A DNA stretch of 64,000 nucleotides from Erythrobacter sp. BLCC-B19 (GTDB lineage: Bacteria > Pseudomonadota > Alphaproteobacteria > Sphingomonadales > Sphingomonadaceae), in NCBI RefSeq assembly GCF_028621955.1, contig NZ_CP117516.1, forward strand, positions 3,432,001 through 3,496,000, read 5' to 3'. Positions 25,284 to 33,773 of this stretch are shown one piece after another. How positions within the stretch are numbered: the stretch's first letter is position 1; each line of letters begins with the position of its first letter. The position numbers and the translations under genes are program-made. The notes beneath the pieces were generated by a model that was not told the origin of the DNA, searched no databases, and was given only the letters and a program-made list of their open reading frames with translations.

Positions 25284-28200
25284 TCAGAAGTCGAAGCGGG
25301 CAAGGAAGGTGAAGCGGCGGTCGTTGCGGAACGCCGAACGCTGCACCCGGGTGCCGTCGAAGTCGATGACCTGGCTGGTGGTGAACACTTCGTCGAGCAG
25401 GTTCACGCCCTGCACACCCAGCTTCACCCCGTCCATCACCGTCACGAAGATCGACGCATCCAGCTGCCCGGTCGCCTCGCCCCAGATCGGCGAGAACGGG
25501 AAGATGTCATCGCGCGGCGTGATCAGGAAGTCCGAGCGCCAGTTGTAGGCCGCGCGGGCCGACAGCCAGTCCTTCTCGTAGAACAGCACCGCGTTGATCG
25601 TGGTCTTGGAGATACCCGCCAGCGGCTGGAACGGCGCAAAGTCGCTCTGGTTATTGGCGAGGTTGGTGTTCCGGAACGCACCGCCATCGACATAGGTGTA
25701 GGTCAGCTGCGTACCCAGACCGCTGAGGAAGCCCGGCAGGAAGTCGAAGGTCTGCTGATAGGCGACTTCAAGCCCCTTGAGCGTCCCGTTCTGGCGGTTG
25801 TCAGGCCCGTTGACCTCGACATCGAGATCGACCCCGCTGGGGCTGACGAAGTTGACGAGGTCAACCCCGCTGTTCACGATCCCCTTGATGTCCTTGATGA
25901 ACCCGTTGACCGTGATCGATCCGACGCGGTCGAAATACCATTCGACCGAGATGTCGTAGTTCCAGCTTTCAATCGGGCGCAGGTTGCGGTTGCCGGTGGC
26001 GAGCTGGAACAGCGGGCCAGTTTCGAGCGTGCCTTCGGACCGCAGATCGCCGGTGTTGTCGCCAATCCCGCCGCCTGACCGGAAGGCGGCCAGATCGGGG
26101 CGCGAAATGCCCTTCGAAACCGCGCCGCGGAACAGCAGCCCGCCGCCGGTGTCGAGCAGCACGTTGAAGCTCGGCAGCCAGTTTTCAAAGGTCACCGCGC
26201 GGTCATCCAGCACGATTTCCCCGGTATGGGCCGCGGCGAATTCGGCAAGACGCGCGTTCGAGAGGCCGCAGAACGCGGGACGCTGATCGGCGGGCAGCTG
26301 CTGGGCGCGGCCGCACGCGGCGGTCACTTCGGACAGCTGAGCAATGCCATCGCCGTTCCCGCCCGAGGTCGGATCATCGAAGAAGAACGGGTTGGGGAAG
26401 CCGATCAGGCCGGCCGCCACCACTTCGGTCTCGACATAGCGCAGGCCGACATTGCCCGACAGCTTCCAGCCATTGTCGAAGTCCGAACCATAGTCGATCC
26501 GTGCATAGGCCGCCTTGGTGGTTTCCGAAACGTCGCTGATCTCGTTCTCGCAGAACGGGCTGCAAGGCGTGACCTGGCCGGTCACCGAGTTGGTGAAGCT
26601 GCGGCCATTGACCCCGAAGAACGGGTTGGGCGTCTGCGAGAAGATGTTGATCTGGCGCGCCTGATCGGCCGAGGTGCCGTTGAGATATTCCTGCAGGAAG
26701 CTGTCGCCCCCGAAGAAATGGGCCCCGCCCGGCAGCGGCGAGGGCGCATTGCCGCGCTGGAAGCCGTTGTCGAAGGGCGAGCGCAGGTTCGAGAAGGTCG
26801 GGAAATCATCGACGAAGGCACCGCCCCCAATCGCGAATTCCTGGCCGGGAAGGCCGGTGAAGAAGCGGCCCGGCTGGAACCCGCCGGTCGCAGCGCAGCC
26901 CGGCCCGGCATTCCACGGCGCGCAGCCGGCGCGGCCCGCCCACGGCGCCGACAGGTTGCCCCAGGTGCTGAAGTTGGTGTCGCGGGTGGTCTGCCCACGC
27001 TCCGACCAGCGCGCACCGAAGCGGGCCTTCTTGAAGAAGCCTTCGTCCGAAATGTCATATTCGGCATCGAAGCGCAGCGTGTCGAGATCGCCTTCGTTGC
27101 GGGCGATGGAGTCGAGCAGGAACCAGTAATAGGTGTTGCGGCCGCTCGTGAAGTAATCAGCCGGAGCGCCCGGAGGGGCGAGGAACTGCACCTGCGGCAC
27201 CTTGCCGCTGACATCGAGGTCGATGTTCGCCCAGGTCGCCATGTTGGCGATGATCGAGTCCTGCTCAAGCTCGGACGCGATGTGCTGGGCTTCGAAGTTG
27301 ACGCGCAGACGATCGGTGATTTCCCAGTCGACATCGACCGAGACGTCTTCGGTCATGGCGCGGGTCTCACGCTCGAAACGCAGCAGTTCGAGCGGAATGC
27401 CGCCGCGACCGAAGGGGTTGGCGTAGGCATCGCCGATACGCTGGCTCAGCACGCCGCGCAGGAACTGGCCGTTCTGGTCGAACTCCCAGGTGCTGCCCGC
27501 AGCCGGAACCGGGAACAGCGCGTCGTCATTGACCAGCGCGATCGCCGCGTTTTCCTTGGTGAAGAAGGTCGTGTCGGCGCGCAGATATTCCAGCGTGACG
27601 AGGAAATCGCGGTTCGGGCTTTCGTATTGCACGATGCCCGAGAAGGCCTCGCGGTCGCGCTCCAGATCGGTGGTGCGCACGCCCGCGCCCTTGGGCACTA
27701 CCAGCGCGCCCGCCGGCGGGAAGTTGCTGGAATCGAACTGCGGATTACCGCTGATCCCGCCGCTGCCGACCGGACGCACACGGAAACACGCGCCATTCAG
27801 CGTCGCGGGACGATAGCAGGGGTCGGCAATCTGCGAGGCATCGGTGCGGCTGATCAGCTCGGAGCGAGCATAGCCCATCTGCAACCCGAACGAGCCCCAG
27901 TCGCCTTCGGCCGTGGCCGAACCCAGCACCGAGCCGCCCGGCGACCATTCGTCAGCCAGATCGCCGACATTGGTTTCGAGCGTGCCCGCGATATGCACCC
28001 CGCGCCGGTCGAGCGGCTTGCGGGTGACGAGGTTGACGGTGCCCGCGATCCCGCCTTCGACCATGTCGGCGGTGAGGTTCTTAAACACCTCGACGCGGCC
28101 GAGCAGTTCGGGCGAGACTTCGTTGAAGTTCAGCACCGTGCCGCCATTGGCCGAGAAGATGTCGCGCCCGTTGAGTTCCGAACGCACGAAGTTGAGACCG

Positions 28201-28586
28201 CGCACGATCACGCCGGTGCCCTCGACCGAGAAACGGTCAGGGTCGGACGGCTTTTCGAACCGGCCGATGTTGACGCCCGGCACGCGCTGCAGCGCTTCGG
28301 CGACCGAACGGTCAGGCAGCGCGCCGATGTCTTCGGCGGTGATCACGTCGACGAAGGTGTCGGCATCGCGCTTGATGTTCTGGGCGTTCTGGAGCGAGGC
28401 GCGGAAGCCGGTGACGATAATGTCGCCTTCCATCGGCTCTTCGGCCACGGCGGCGTCTTCGGCAGGCTGTTCAGCGTCCTCGGCGGCATCCTGCGCCAAA
28501 GCGGGGCTCGCCGCAGCGATAGCCAGCGCCGAAGCGGTGCCGAGGGCGAACAGGCGCCGACGCGGCGCGAGCGATACGGTGTTCAT
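25284..28586 (-). CDS. TonB-dependent receptor (Xanthomonas-Caulobacter oligosaccharide type)
   Basis: Outer-membrane transporter of 1100 residues. Signal peptide ends near SPALAQ (about residue 32); an acidic linker follows, then a plug containing DIIVTGFRASLQ, ALPDRSVAEALQRVPGV and GVIVRGL, typical of the large TonB receptors that import plant and algal oligosaccharides. The barrel ends in RRFTFLARFDF with the terminal phenylalanine needed for assembly. ATG 28586 has GGGGAGAGA upstream; the longer open frame is not used. It heads the operon receptor-GH16-LacI-MFS-GH3 and has a LacI-type operator 77 bases before its start. The likely ligand is a beta-glucan fragment. Confidence 0.93.
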   Translation of the reverse strand: MNTVSLAPRRRLFALGTASALAIAAASPALAQDAAEDAEQPAEDAAVAEEPMEGDIIVTGFRASLQNAQNIKRDADTFVDVITAEDIGALPDRSVAEALQRVPGVNIGRFEKPSDPDRFSVEGTGVIVRGLNFVRSELNGRDIFSANGGTVLNFNEVSPELLGRVEVFKNLTADMVEGGIAGTVNLVTRKPLDRRGVHIAGTLETNVGDLADEWSPGGSVLGSATAEGDWGSFGLQMGYARSELISRTDASQIADPCYRPATLNGACFRVRPVGSGGISGNPQFDSSNFPPAGALVVPKGAGVRTTDLERDREAFSGIVQYESPNRDFLVTLEYLRADTTFFTKENAAIALVNDDALFPVPAAGSTWEFDQNGQFLRGVLSQRIGDAYANPFGRGGIPLELLRFERETRAMTEDVSVDVDWEITDRLRVNFEAQHIASELEQDSIIANMATWANIDLDVSGKVPQVQFLAPPGAPADYFTSGRNTYYWFLLDSIARNEGDLDTLRFDAEYDISDEGFFKKARFGARWSERGQTTRDTNFSTWGNLSAPWAGRAGCAPWNAGPGCAATGGFQPGRFFTGLPGQEFAIGGGAFVDDFPTFSNLRSPFDNGFQRGNAPSPLPGGAHFFGGDSFLQEYLNGTSADQARQINIFSQTPNPFFGVNGRSFTNSVTGQVTPCSPFCENEISDVSETTKAAYARIDYGSDFDNGWKLSGNVGLRYVETEVVAAGLIGFPNPFFFDDPTSGGNGDGIAQLSEVTAACGRAQQLPADQRPAFCGLSNARLAEFAAAHTGEIVLDDRAVTFENWLPSFNVLLDTGGGLLFRGAVSKGISRPDLAAFRSGGGIGDNTGDLRSEGTLETGPLFQLATGNRNLRPIESWNYDISVEWYFDRVGSITVNGFIKDIKGIVNSGVDLVNFVSPSGVDLDVEVNGPDNRQNGTLKGLEVAYQQTFDFLPGFLSGLGTQLTYTYVDGGAFRNTNLANNQSDFAPFQPLAGISKTTINAVLFYEKDWLSARAAYNWRSDFLITPRDDIFPFSPIWGEATGQLDASIFVTVMDGVKLGVQGVNLLDEVFTTSQVIDFDGTRVQRSAFRNDRRFTFLARFDF

Positions 28587-28662
28587 GATGTGTCGTCTCT
28601 CCCCATGCCGCGCGACAGTATCTTGCCTGTCACTGCGGGCTGCGGACAGTTTGTAGCGCATC

Positions 28663-28678
28663 TTGAGAGCGTTCTCAA
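28663..28678. promoter_or_regulatory. LacI-type operator TTGAGAGCGTTCTCAA between receptor and halogenase
   Basis: A 16-base palindrome with perfect TTGAGA/TCTCAA arms and a central CG, extended by TC/GA to twenty bases at 28661-28680. It lies in the 194-base divergent region and could control both the TonB receptor operon (minus strand) and the tryptophan-halogenase-like gene (plus strand). The match to 21890-21905 supports a shared regulator. Confidence 0.75.
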
Positions 28679-28780
28679 GACTTGTAATCCTGCGTTCATA
28701 TTGCATTCTGGCAACACTTCGCGACGGCCAGAATGGCCCGCACAGATGGCCCGCAGAGGCTCAAAGGGATCGAGGAAATC

Positions 28781-30292
28781 GTGGCAATTGAACGCATTAT
28801 CATCGTCGGTGGCGGCACGGCCGGGTGGATGGCGGCGGCCGCGCTGTCGCGCATCCGGGCAGGCCGGCCTGTGGAAATCACACTGATCGAATCCGAAAGC
28901 ATCGGCACGGTCGGGGTGGGAGAGGCGACGATTCCGCCCTTTGTCGGCTTCAACCAGCTGCTCGGCATCAACGAGGCGGAGATGCTCAGCGCTGTTGGCG
29001 GCACCTTCAAGCTAGGCATCCAGTTCGAAAACTGGGGCGCGCTCGGCGACAGCTACATCCACCCCTTCGGCGCCTATGGCTACACCATGGGCGGGATCAG
29101 CTTTCATCATGTCTGGCACCGGATGCAGGGCGCGGGCGACAAGCGACCGATCCAGGTCTTCAACCTTGAAACCATGGCCGCCTATTTCGGCAAGTTCGCG
29201 CGCACCGAGGACTACGCGCGCGACGATCTGCCGCCGGTCAATTACGCCTATCACCTCGATGCGGGCCGCTATGCCGCCTTCCTGCGCAAGCTCGCCGAAG
29301 GCCGGGGCGTGGTGCGGCAGGAGGGCAAGATCGCCGACGTTCAGCTCGACGCGGAGAGCGGCTTTGTCACGGGCGTCACGCTGGAAGATGGCCGCGCCTA
29401 CGAGGGCGATCTGTTCATCGACTGCTCGGGCTTCCGGGGCTTGCTGATCGAGCAGGCATTGAAGACCGGCTATGACGACTGGAGCCACTACCTCCCGTGC
29501 AACCGCGCGGTTGCCCTGCCCTGCCAGCGCGAGGATGGCAGCCCGCCCCCGCCCTTCACCCGCGCGACCGCTCACGCCGCAGGCTGGCAATGGCAGGTGC
29601 CGCTGCAACACCGCAACGGGAACGGCCATGTCTATTGTTCCTCTTACATGGAAGACCAACAGGCGCTCGACATCCTACTCGGCAATATTGCAGGCAAGCC
29701 GCAGGCCGAACCCAATTGGCTGCGCTTCGTGACCGGACGGCGCCGCAAGTTCTGGAACAAGAACGTCGTCGCGCTGGGGCTGGCGGCAGGCTTCATGGAG
29801 CCGCTCGAATCGACCTCGATCCACCTCATCAACACCGGGATCGACAAGCTGATCTCGCTGCTGTCCCTGGACGGGATCACGCAGGTGCAGGAGGATACCT
29901 TCAACCGCCTGACGGGGCGCGAATATGCCCGCATCCGCGATTTCCTGATCCTCCATTACAACGCCACCCAGCGCACCGACACCGACTTCTGGAACTATGT
30001 CCGCACCATGCCGGTGCCCGACACACTTACCGAAAAGGTCGAGCTGTTCCGCGCCAACGGCCAGATTTTCCGAGAGGAAGACGAGCTGTTCACTGAAACC
30101 AGCTGGGCGGCGGTGATGATGGGTCAGGGCATCCAGATGGGCAGTCACAACGCCATGGCCGATGCCCTCGACCCGGCCAAGACCGCGCAGGAGGTCAACG
30201 AGATGGAGCAATCGATCCGCTATCTCGTCCAGCATATGCCCGGCCACGGCGATTACCTGAAGCGATACTGCCCCGCGCCGATCGCGGCTTGA
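28781..30292 (+). CDS. Flavin-dependent tryptophan halogenase-like protein
   Basis: 503-residue flavoprotein of the tryptophan halogenase family, which uses FADH2, O2 and halide to halogenate electron-rich substrates. Visible are the FAD motif GGGTAG (10-15), K77 in GTFKLGI at the place of the catalytic lysine of PrnA, the halogenase signature W269-Q-W271-Q-V-P (WxWxIP variant), and E343 in PLESTSI matching the catalytic glutamate. Start chosen at GTG 28781 because GAGGA lies just before it; the upstream ATG 28733 has no ribosome-binding site. Such genes sit beside TonB receptor operons in sphingomonads and Caulobacter; the substrate here is unknown. Confidence 0.88.
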   Translation: MAIERIIIVGGGTAGWMAAAALSRIRAGRPVEITLIESESIGTVGVGEATIPPFVGFNQLLGINEAEMLSAVGGTFKLGIQFENWGALGDSYIHPFGAYGYTMGGISFHHVWHRMQGAGDKRPIQVFNLETMAAYFGKFARTEDYARDDLPPVNYAYHLDAGRYAAFLRKLAEGRGVVRQEGKIADVQLDAESGFVTGVTLEDGRAYEGDLFIDCSGFRGLLIEQALKTGYDDWSHYLPCNRAVALPCQREDGSPPPPFTRATAHAAGWQWQVPLQHRNGNGHVYCSSYMEDQQALDILLGNIAGKPQAEPNWLRFVTGRRRKFWNKNVVALGLAAGFMEPLESTSIHLINTGIDKLISLLSLDGITQVQEDTFNRLTGREYARIRDFLILHYNATQRTDTDFWNYVRTMPVPDTLTEKVELFRANGQIFREEDELFTETSWAAVMMGQGIQMGSHNAMADALDPAKTAQEVNEMEQSIRYLVQHMPGHGDYLKRYCPAPIAA

Positions 30293-30374
30293 GGCGGGCG
30301 CTTTCTTGACAAAGCGGGGCGGCGCTTGAATGGGAGGGGTCTGCCCCCAACGCCCATCGAGGTCTCTCCCGCCC

Positions 30375-31169
30375 ATGACAACCGCTTCCCACGGCTGGAC
30401 CGCGCTGGTGCTGGCGGGCCAGCGACCCGGGATCGATCCGCTCGCTGCGCATTTCGGCATCGAGACCAAGGCGCTGATCCCGGTTGCGGGCGAGCTGATG
30501 CTGAACAGGGTGCTGATGGCGCTCGCCGATGCGCCGGAAATCGCGCGGATCATCGTGCTGGCACAGAACACGCTCAAACTGCGCGCGCACCGCGATCTGG
30601 GTTGGGCGGTGGAAGAGCCGCGGATCGAATTTCGCGTGTCGGGGGCGACCATCAGCGGATCGGTTCTGTCCGCGATCGAGGATCCGGCCATCGGCCTGCC
30701 GGTGCTGGTCACCACCGCAGACAATGTGATGCTGACCCCGGCGACGATCAGCGAATTCGTGGCCGGCGCCGGCGCGTCGGACGTGTCGGTTGCCTTGGTC
30801 GAGCGCAGCAATCTCGAAGCGGCAGTCGGCCCCAATCGCCGGACGTGGCTGACGTTCAGGGGCGGCGCATTCACCGGTGCCAACCTCTTCGCGCTCACCG
30901 CCCCCGGTGCCAGGAACGCGCTGCGTTTCTGGGAGCGGGTCGAGCAGGATCGCAAATCGGTGCTGCGTCTGGCGGCGCATTTCGGCCCCGTGCTGATGGT
31001 GAAGCTGCTGCTGCGCCGCATGACGGTGGACGCAGCGCTCAAGGCAGCAGGCAGCAAGCTTGGCGCGAGCGCTGCCCCGGTGCTGCTGTCCGATGGACGC
31101 ATGGGCGTGGATGTCGACAAGATCGAGGATCACGCCCTGGCCGAACGCCTGCTGGGGCACCGCGGCTGA
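30375..31169 (+). CDS. MobA-like nucleotidyltransferase
   Basis: 264-residue NTP-transferase-fold protein. The N-terminal LVLAGQRPG is a variant of the nucleotide-binding loop, followed by K32 in ETKALIPVAG; TTADNVMLTP carries the metal-binding aspartate. Proteins of this type transfer CMP or another NMP to a phosphorylated small molecule. Its stop is six bases before the HAD phosphatase start. The ATG at 30375 (MTTASHG) begins the conserved domain; an ATG at 30330 is possible. A perfect TTGACA lies at 30307-30312 but without a good -10. It may supply an activated precursor to the glycerophosphotransferase-like enzyme two genes on. Confidence 0.75.
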   Translation: MTTASHGWTALVLAGQRPGIDPLAAHFGIETKALIPVAGELMLNRVLMALADAPEIARIIVLAQNTLKLRAHRDLGWAVEEPRIEFRVSGATISGSVLSAIEDPAIGLPVLVTTADNVMLTPATISEFVAGAGASDVSVALVERSNLEAAVGPNRRTWLTFRGGAFTGANLFALTAPGARNALRFWERVEQDRKSVLRLAAHFGPVLMVKLLLRRMTVDAALKAAGSKLGASAAPVLLSDGRMGVDVDKIEDHALAERLLGHRG

Positions 31170-31175
31170 ACCACC

Positions 31176-31844
31176 ATGCAGCGCATCGCTCTCTACGATC
31201 TCGACCGCACGGTGACCCGTGCGCCAACCTTCACGCCGTTTCTCGTCCACATGGCCGCGCGCGGCAATCCGCTGCGGCTGCTGGGGGTGCCGGTGTGGGT
31301 GTTGGCGATGCTGGGCTACAAGGCGGGGCTTTACGGCAGGAAGCCGCTGAAGCAGTTCGGCCTTGCGCTGCTGGTGGGGCGCGTGGTGCGCAGCCCTGCC
31401 TTGCAACCGCGCATCGACGCCTTTGTCGCGCGGCAACTCGCCCGCAACATCCAGCCCGGCGCGCGCGCGCAGATCGGCGCTGATCGGGACGCGGGCGTGC
31501 GGCTCGTCCTCGTCACCGCAGCGCCGGAGATTTACGCCGAGGCCATTGCGCAGGCGCTCGGTTTTGAAGCCTGCATCGCCACCCGCCACCAGCGCGATGC
31601 GGACGGCAACCTGCTCGCCCTGATCGCGGGCGAAAACAACTACGGCGCACACAAGGTCGCGCGGGTCGAGGAATGGCTCGCCGGCGAGGGGCTGGCGCGC
31701 GCCGCTTGCCACCTCACCGCCTACACCGATCACGCCAGCGACGCGCCGATCCTGAACTTTGCCGATGCCGGCGTGCTGGTGGGGCGCTACGCCAAGCCCG
31801 AGCAGGGCTGGACGCAGGCCGACTGGAGCGGGGCGGCGGCATGA
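31176..31844 (+). CDS. HAD-superfamily phosphatase (HAD-IB, CicA/PgpC-like)
   Basis: 222-residue phosphatase. Motif I is DLDRTVTR with nucleophile D8 and acid D10, motif II is VTAAPE, and YTDHASDAPIL is motif III/IV. The DLDRT-TR-PTFTPFL start resembles the CicA/PgpC family that dephosphorylates phosphatidylglycerophosphate in alphaproteobacteria. A central hydrophobic stretch (about 35-70) could associate with the membrane. Its TGA overlaps the next gene's ATG. In this cluster it may remove phosphate from a sugar- or glycerol-phosphate intermediate. Confidence 0.82.
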   Translation: MQRIALYDLDRTVTRAPTFTPFLVHMAARGNPLRLLGVPVWVLAMLGYKAGLYGRKPLKQFGLALLVGRVVRSPALQPRIDAFVARQLARNIQPGARAQIGADRDAGVRLVLVTAAPEIYAEAIAQALGFEACIATRHQRDADGNLLALIAGENNYGAHKVARVEEWLAGEGLARAACHLTAYTDHASDAPILNFADAGVLVGRYAKPEQGWTQADWSGAAA

Positions 31845-33010
31845 AGCGCATCTGCTTCCTCTTCAACCACGATCAGACGCACCAGCTGGCGCATTCGCTC
31901 CCCATCGCCATGGCGCTGGCGGCGCGGGGCGAGCATCATATTGTCATCGCCTATGCGCGCGAGGCGATCCGCCGCGAGATCGAGCGGCAGGCCGATCCGG
32001 CGCTGCTCGCGAAGGTCGATCTGGTGCAGCTCACCCTCAAAAGCGGCACGTCGCAGGCGCTGGCCGGGGTGCTGGAGCGGCTGGTGCCAGCGACCAAGCT
32101 TCTCATCTACCGCGACAACCTCGATTTCTTCGCCAGCTTCGATGCGGTGGTGGTGTCGGAGAAGACCACGCTGCTGCTCAAGACCCGCTACGGGCTCACC
32201 AATCTCAAGCTGATCCACACGCGCCACGGCGCGGGCGACCGGGCGATCGGGTTCAACCCCGAAAGCGCCAAGTTCGATCTGGTGCTCGTCTCCGGCCCCA
32301 AGATCCGCGACCGGCTGATGGCGGACGCGGGCCTCAAGCCCGACCAGATTGCCCTTGTCGGCTATCCCAAGTTCGATCTGTGCGCGCACAACCGCTTTGC
32401 CGATCGCTTCCCCGCGCCCGAGAGGCCCACGGTGATCTACAATCCCCACCCCTCGCCCAAGCTTTCGAGCTGGTTCCGGCACGGCGCGGCGGTGCTGGAG
32501 GCCTTCCGCGGGCAGGATCGCTACAACCTGATTTTCGCGCCCCATGTCATGCTGTTCGAGCGCAAGTGGGTCGTCACCGTCGACCCGCCGAGCCTTGCCC
32601 GCGTGGTGCCTCCCGGCCCGGCCTATGCCAGCGAGGCGCGCATCCACATCGACACCGGCAGCGCGGCAAGCAGCGACATGAGCTACACCAACCGCGCCGA
32701 CATCTACCTCGGCGATGTCAGCAGCCAGATCTACGAATTCCTGCGCGAGCCCCGGCCGTGCCTGTTCCTCAACAGCCACGGCGTGGATTGGCGGGGCGAT
32801 CCCAACTACCTGCATTGGCAGGCAGGCCCGGTGCTGGAGAACGCGGACGGCCTGCTCGACAAGATCGATGCTGCGGTTGCCGCACATTCGGACTATGCAC
32901 CCGCGCAGGAGGCGCTGATCGCTGCGACCTTCTCGCTCTCTCAGCGCCCCTCCGCCGAGCGGGCGGCTGACGCGATCACCGAATTTCTGGAAGGACCGAC
33001 CCGTGGCTAG
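31841..33010 (+). CDS. CDP-glycerol glycerophosphotransferase-like protein
   Basis: 389-residue cytoplasmic or membrane-associated enzyme that resembles the C-terminal half of TagB/TagF-type CDP-glycerol glycerophosphotransferases: HTRHGAGD, a YNPHPSPKLSSW segment, and TNRADIYLGDVSSQIYEF, where the donor-binding serine/aspartate pattern falls. That enzyme family builds polyglycerol- or polyribitol-phosphate chains, best known from teichoic acids, but homologues occur in Gram-negative capsule loci. The ATG overlaps the preceding TGA. Assignment is moderate; other glycosyltransferase-B-like functions are possible. Confidence 0.65.
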   Translation: MKRICFLFNHDQTHQLAHSLPIAMALAARGEHHIVIAYAREAIRREIERQADPALLAKVDLVQLTLKSGTSQALAGVLERLVPATKLLIYRDNLDFFASFDAVVVSEKTTLLLKTRYGLTNLKLIHTRHGAGDRAIGFNPESAKFDLVLVSGPKIRDRLMADAGLKPDQIALVGYPKFDLCAHNRFADRFPAPERPTVIYNPHPSPKLSSWFRHGAAVLEAFRGQDRYNLIFAPHVMLFERKWVVTVDPPSLARVVPPGPAYASEARIHIDTGSAASSDMSYTNRADIYLGDVSSQIYEFLREPRPCLFLNSHGVDWRGDPNYLHWQAGPVLENADGLLDKIDAAVAAHSDYAPAQEALIAATFSLSQRPSAERAADAITEFLEGPTRG

Positions 33011-33773
33011 TCTTGCAGCATTCTGGCGCTACGGCGTGGTCAAGACGCTGAGGAAGTGGAAGGCGGCGGCGCTGTCTCCGCTGATGGCGGGCCGCGAGGG
33101 GCCGGTGCGCTCGTCCTATGGTGTGCTGATGGTGCCCAACTGGCAGGACACGACCTTTCGCTACTGCATCTTCGGCACCTATGGCCGCGATCTGGCCGAC
33201 CTGTTGCTGGAGCAGCGGGAAGCCTTCGTGTTCGTCGATATCGGGGCCAATCAGGGGCTCTATTCGCTGATCGCCGCGCAGAACCCGAACTGCCGCCAGA
33301 TCATCGCCTTTGAACCCGTTCCGGCCACGCATGACCGGCTGGCCGCCAATGTCGCGCTCAATGGCGGCGCGGGGCGCACGGTTCTGCACCGGCTCGCCAT
33401 TTCGGACAGCGTGGGCCAAGTCGAGATCAGCGTCGCCGAGGGGCACACCGGCACCGCCACACTGGCGGGGCGTGCGGGGCAGAGCGGCGGCGGCGTGGTG
33501 ATTGAAACCATCGACGCACCGCTGGTCGAGCCGCTGCTGGCGGGCGAGCACCCGATGTTCGTCAAGATCGATGTCGAGGGGCTGGAGGCGGTGGTCATCG
33601 CCGAGCTTGCCAAGACCGCAAGCTTTGCCCGCGTGCAGGCAATCTTCTACGAGGTCGACGACCGCTGGGCGAGCGCGCGGGACATCGAGGCGCGCTTGCG
33701 CGCCGCCGGTTTCACCCGCTTTGCCAAATACGGCCGCGGGCACCACTACGACGTGCTGGCGACCCGTTCCTGA
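33003..33773 (+). CDS. FkbM-family methyltransferase
   Basis: 256-residue S-adenosylmethionine methyltransferase. The SAM-binding loop is FVDIGANQGLYS (about 77-88), followed by IIAFEPVPATHDRL and VKIDVEGLEAVVI, diagnostic for FkbM. Members methylate hydroxyls of sugars or polyketides, often capping surface polysaccharides. It starts at GTG 33003 inside the end of the preceding gene, with GAAGGA upstream, so all four genes from 30375 are tightly coupled. Its 3' end overlaps the convergent flavin oxidoreductase gene by 28 bases. Confidence 0.85.
   Translation: MASLAAFWRYGVVKTLRKWKAAALSPLMAGREGPVRSSYGVLMVPNWQDTTFRYCIFGTYGRDLADLLLEQREAFVFVDIGANQGLYSLIAAQNPNCRQIIAFEPVPATHDRLAANVALNGGAGRTVLHRLAISDSVGQVEISVAEGHTGTATLAGRAGQSGGGVVIETIDAPLVEPLLAGEHPMFVKIDVEGLEAVVIAELAKTASFARVQAIFYEVDDRWASARDIEARLRAAGFTRFAKYGRGHHYDVLATRS

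Noticed and set aside
26226..28886. An 886-codon open frame antisense to the second TonB receptor
   Set aside because: Same shadow effect: no recognisable domain, and the receptor frame is strongly supported.
30299..30316. CGCTTT-CTTGAC-AAAGCG hairpin after the halogenase gene as a terminator, or its TTGACA as a promoter
   Set aside because: The stem is only six bases with no T-run, and the perfect -35 hexamer has no matching -10 at a suitable distance. Neither reading is secure enough for its own feature.
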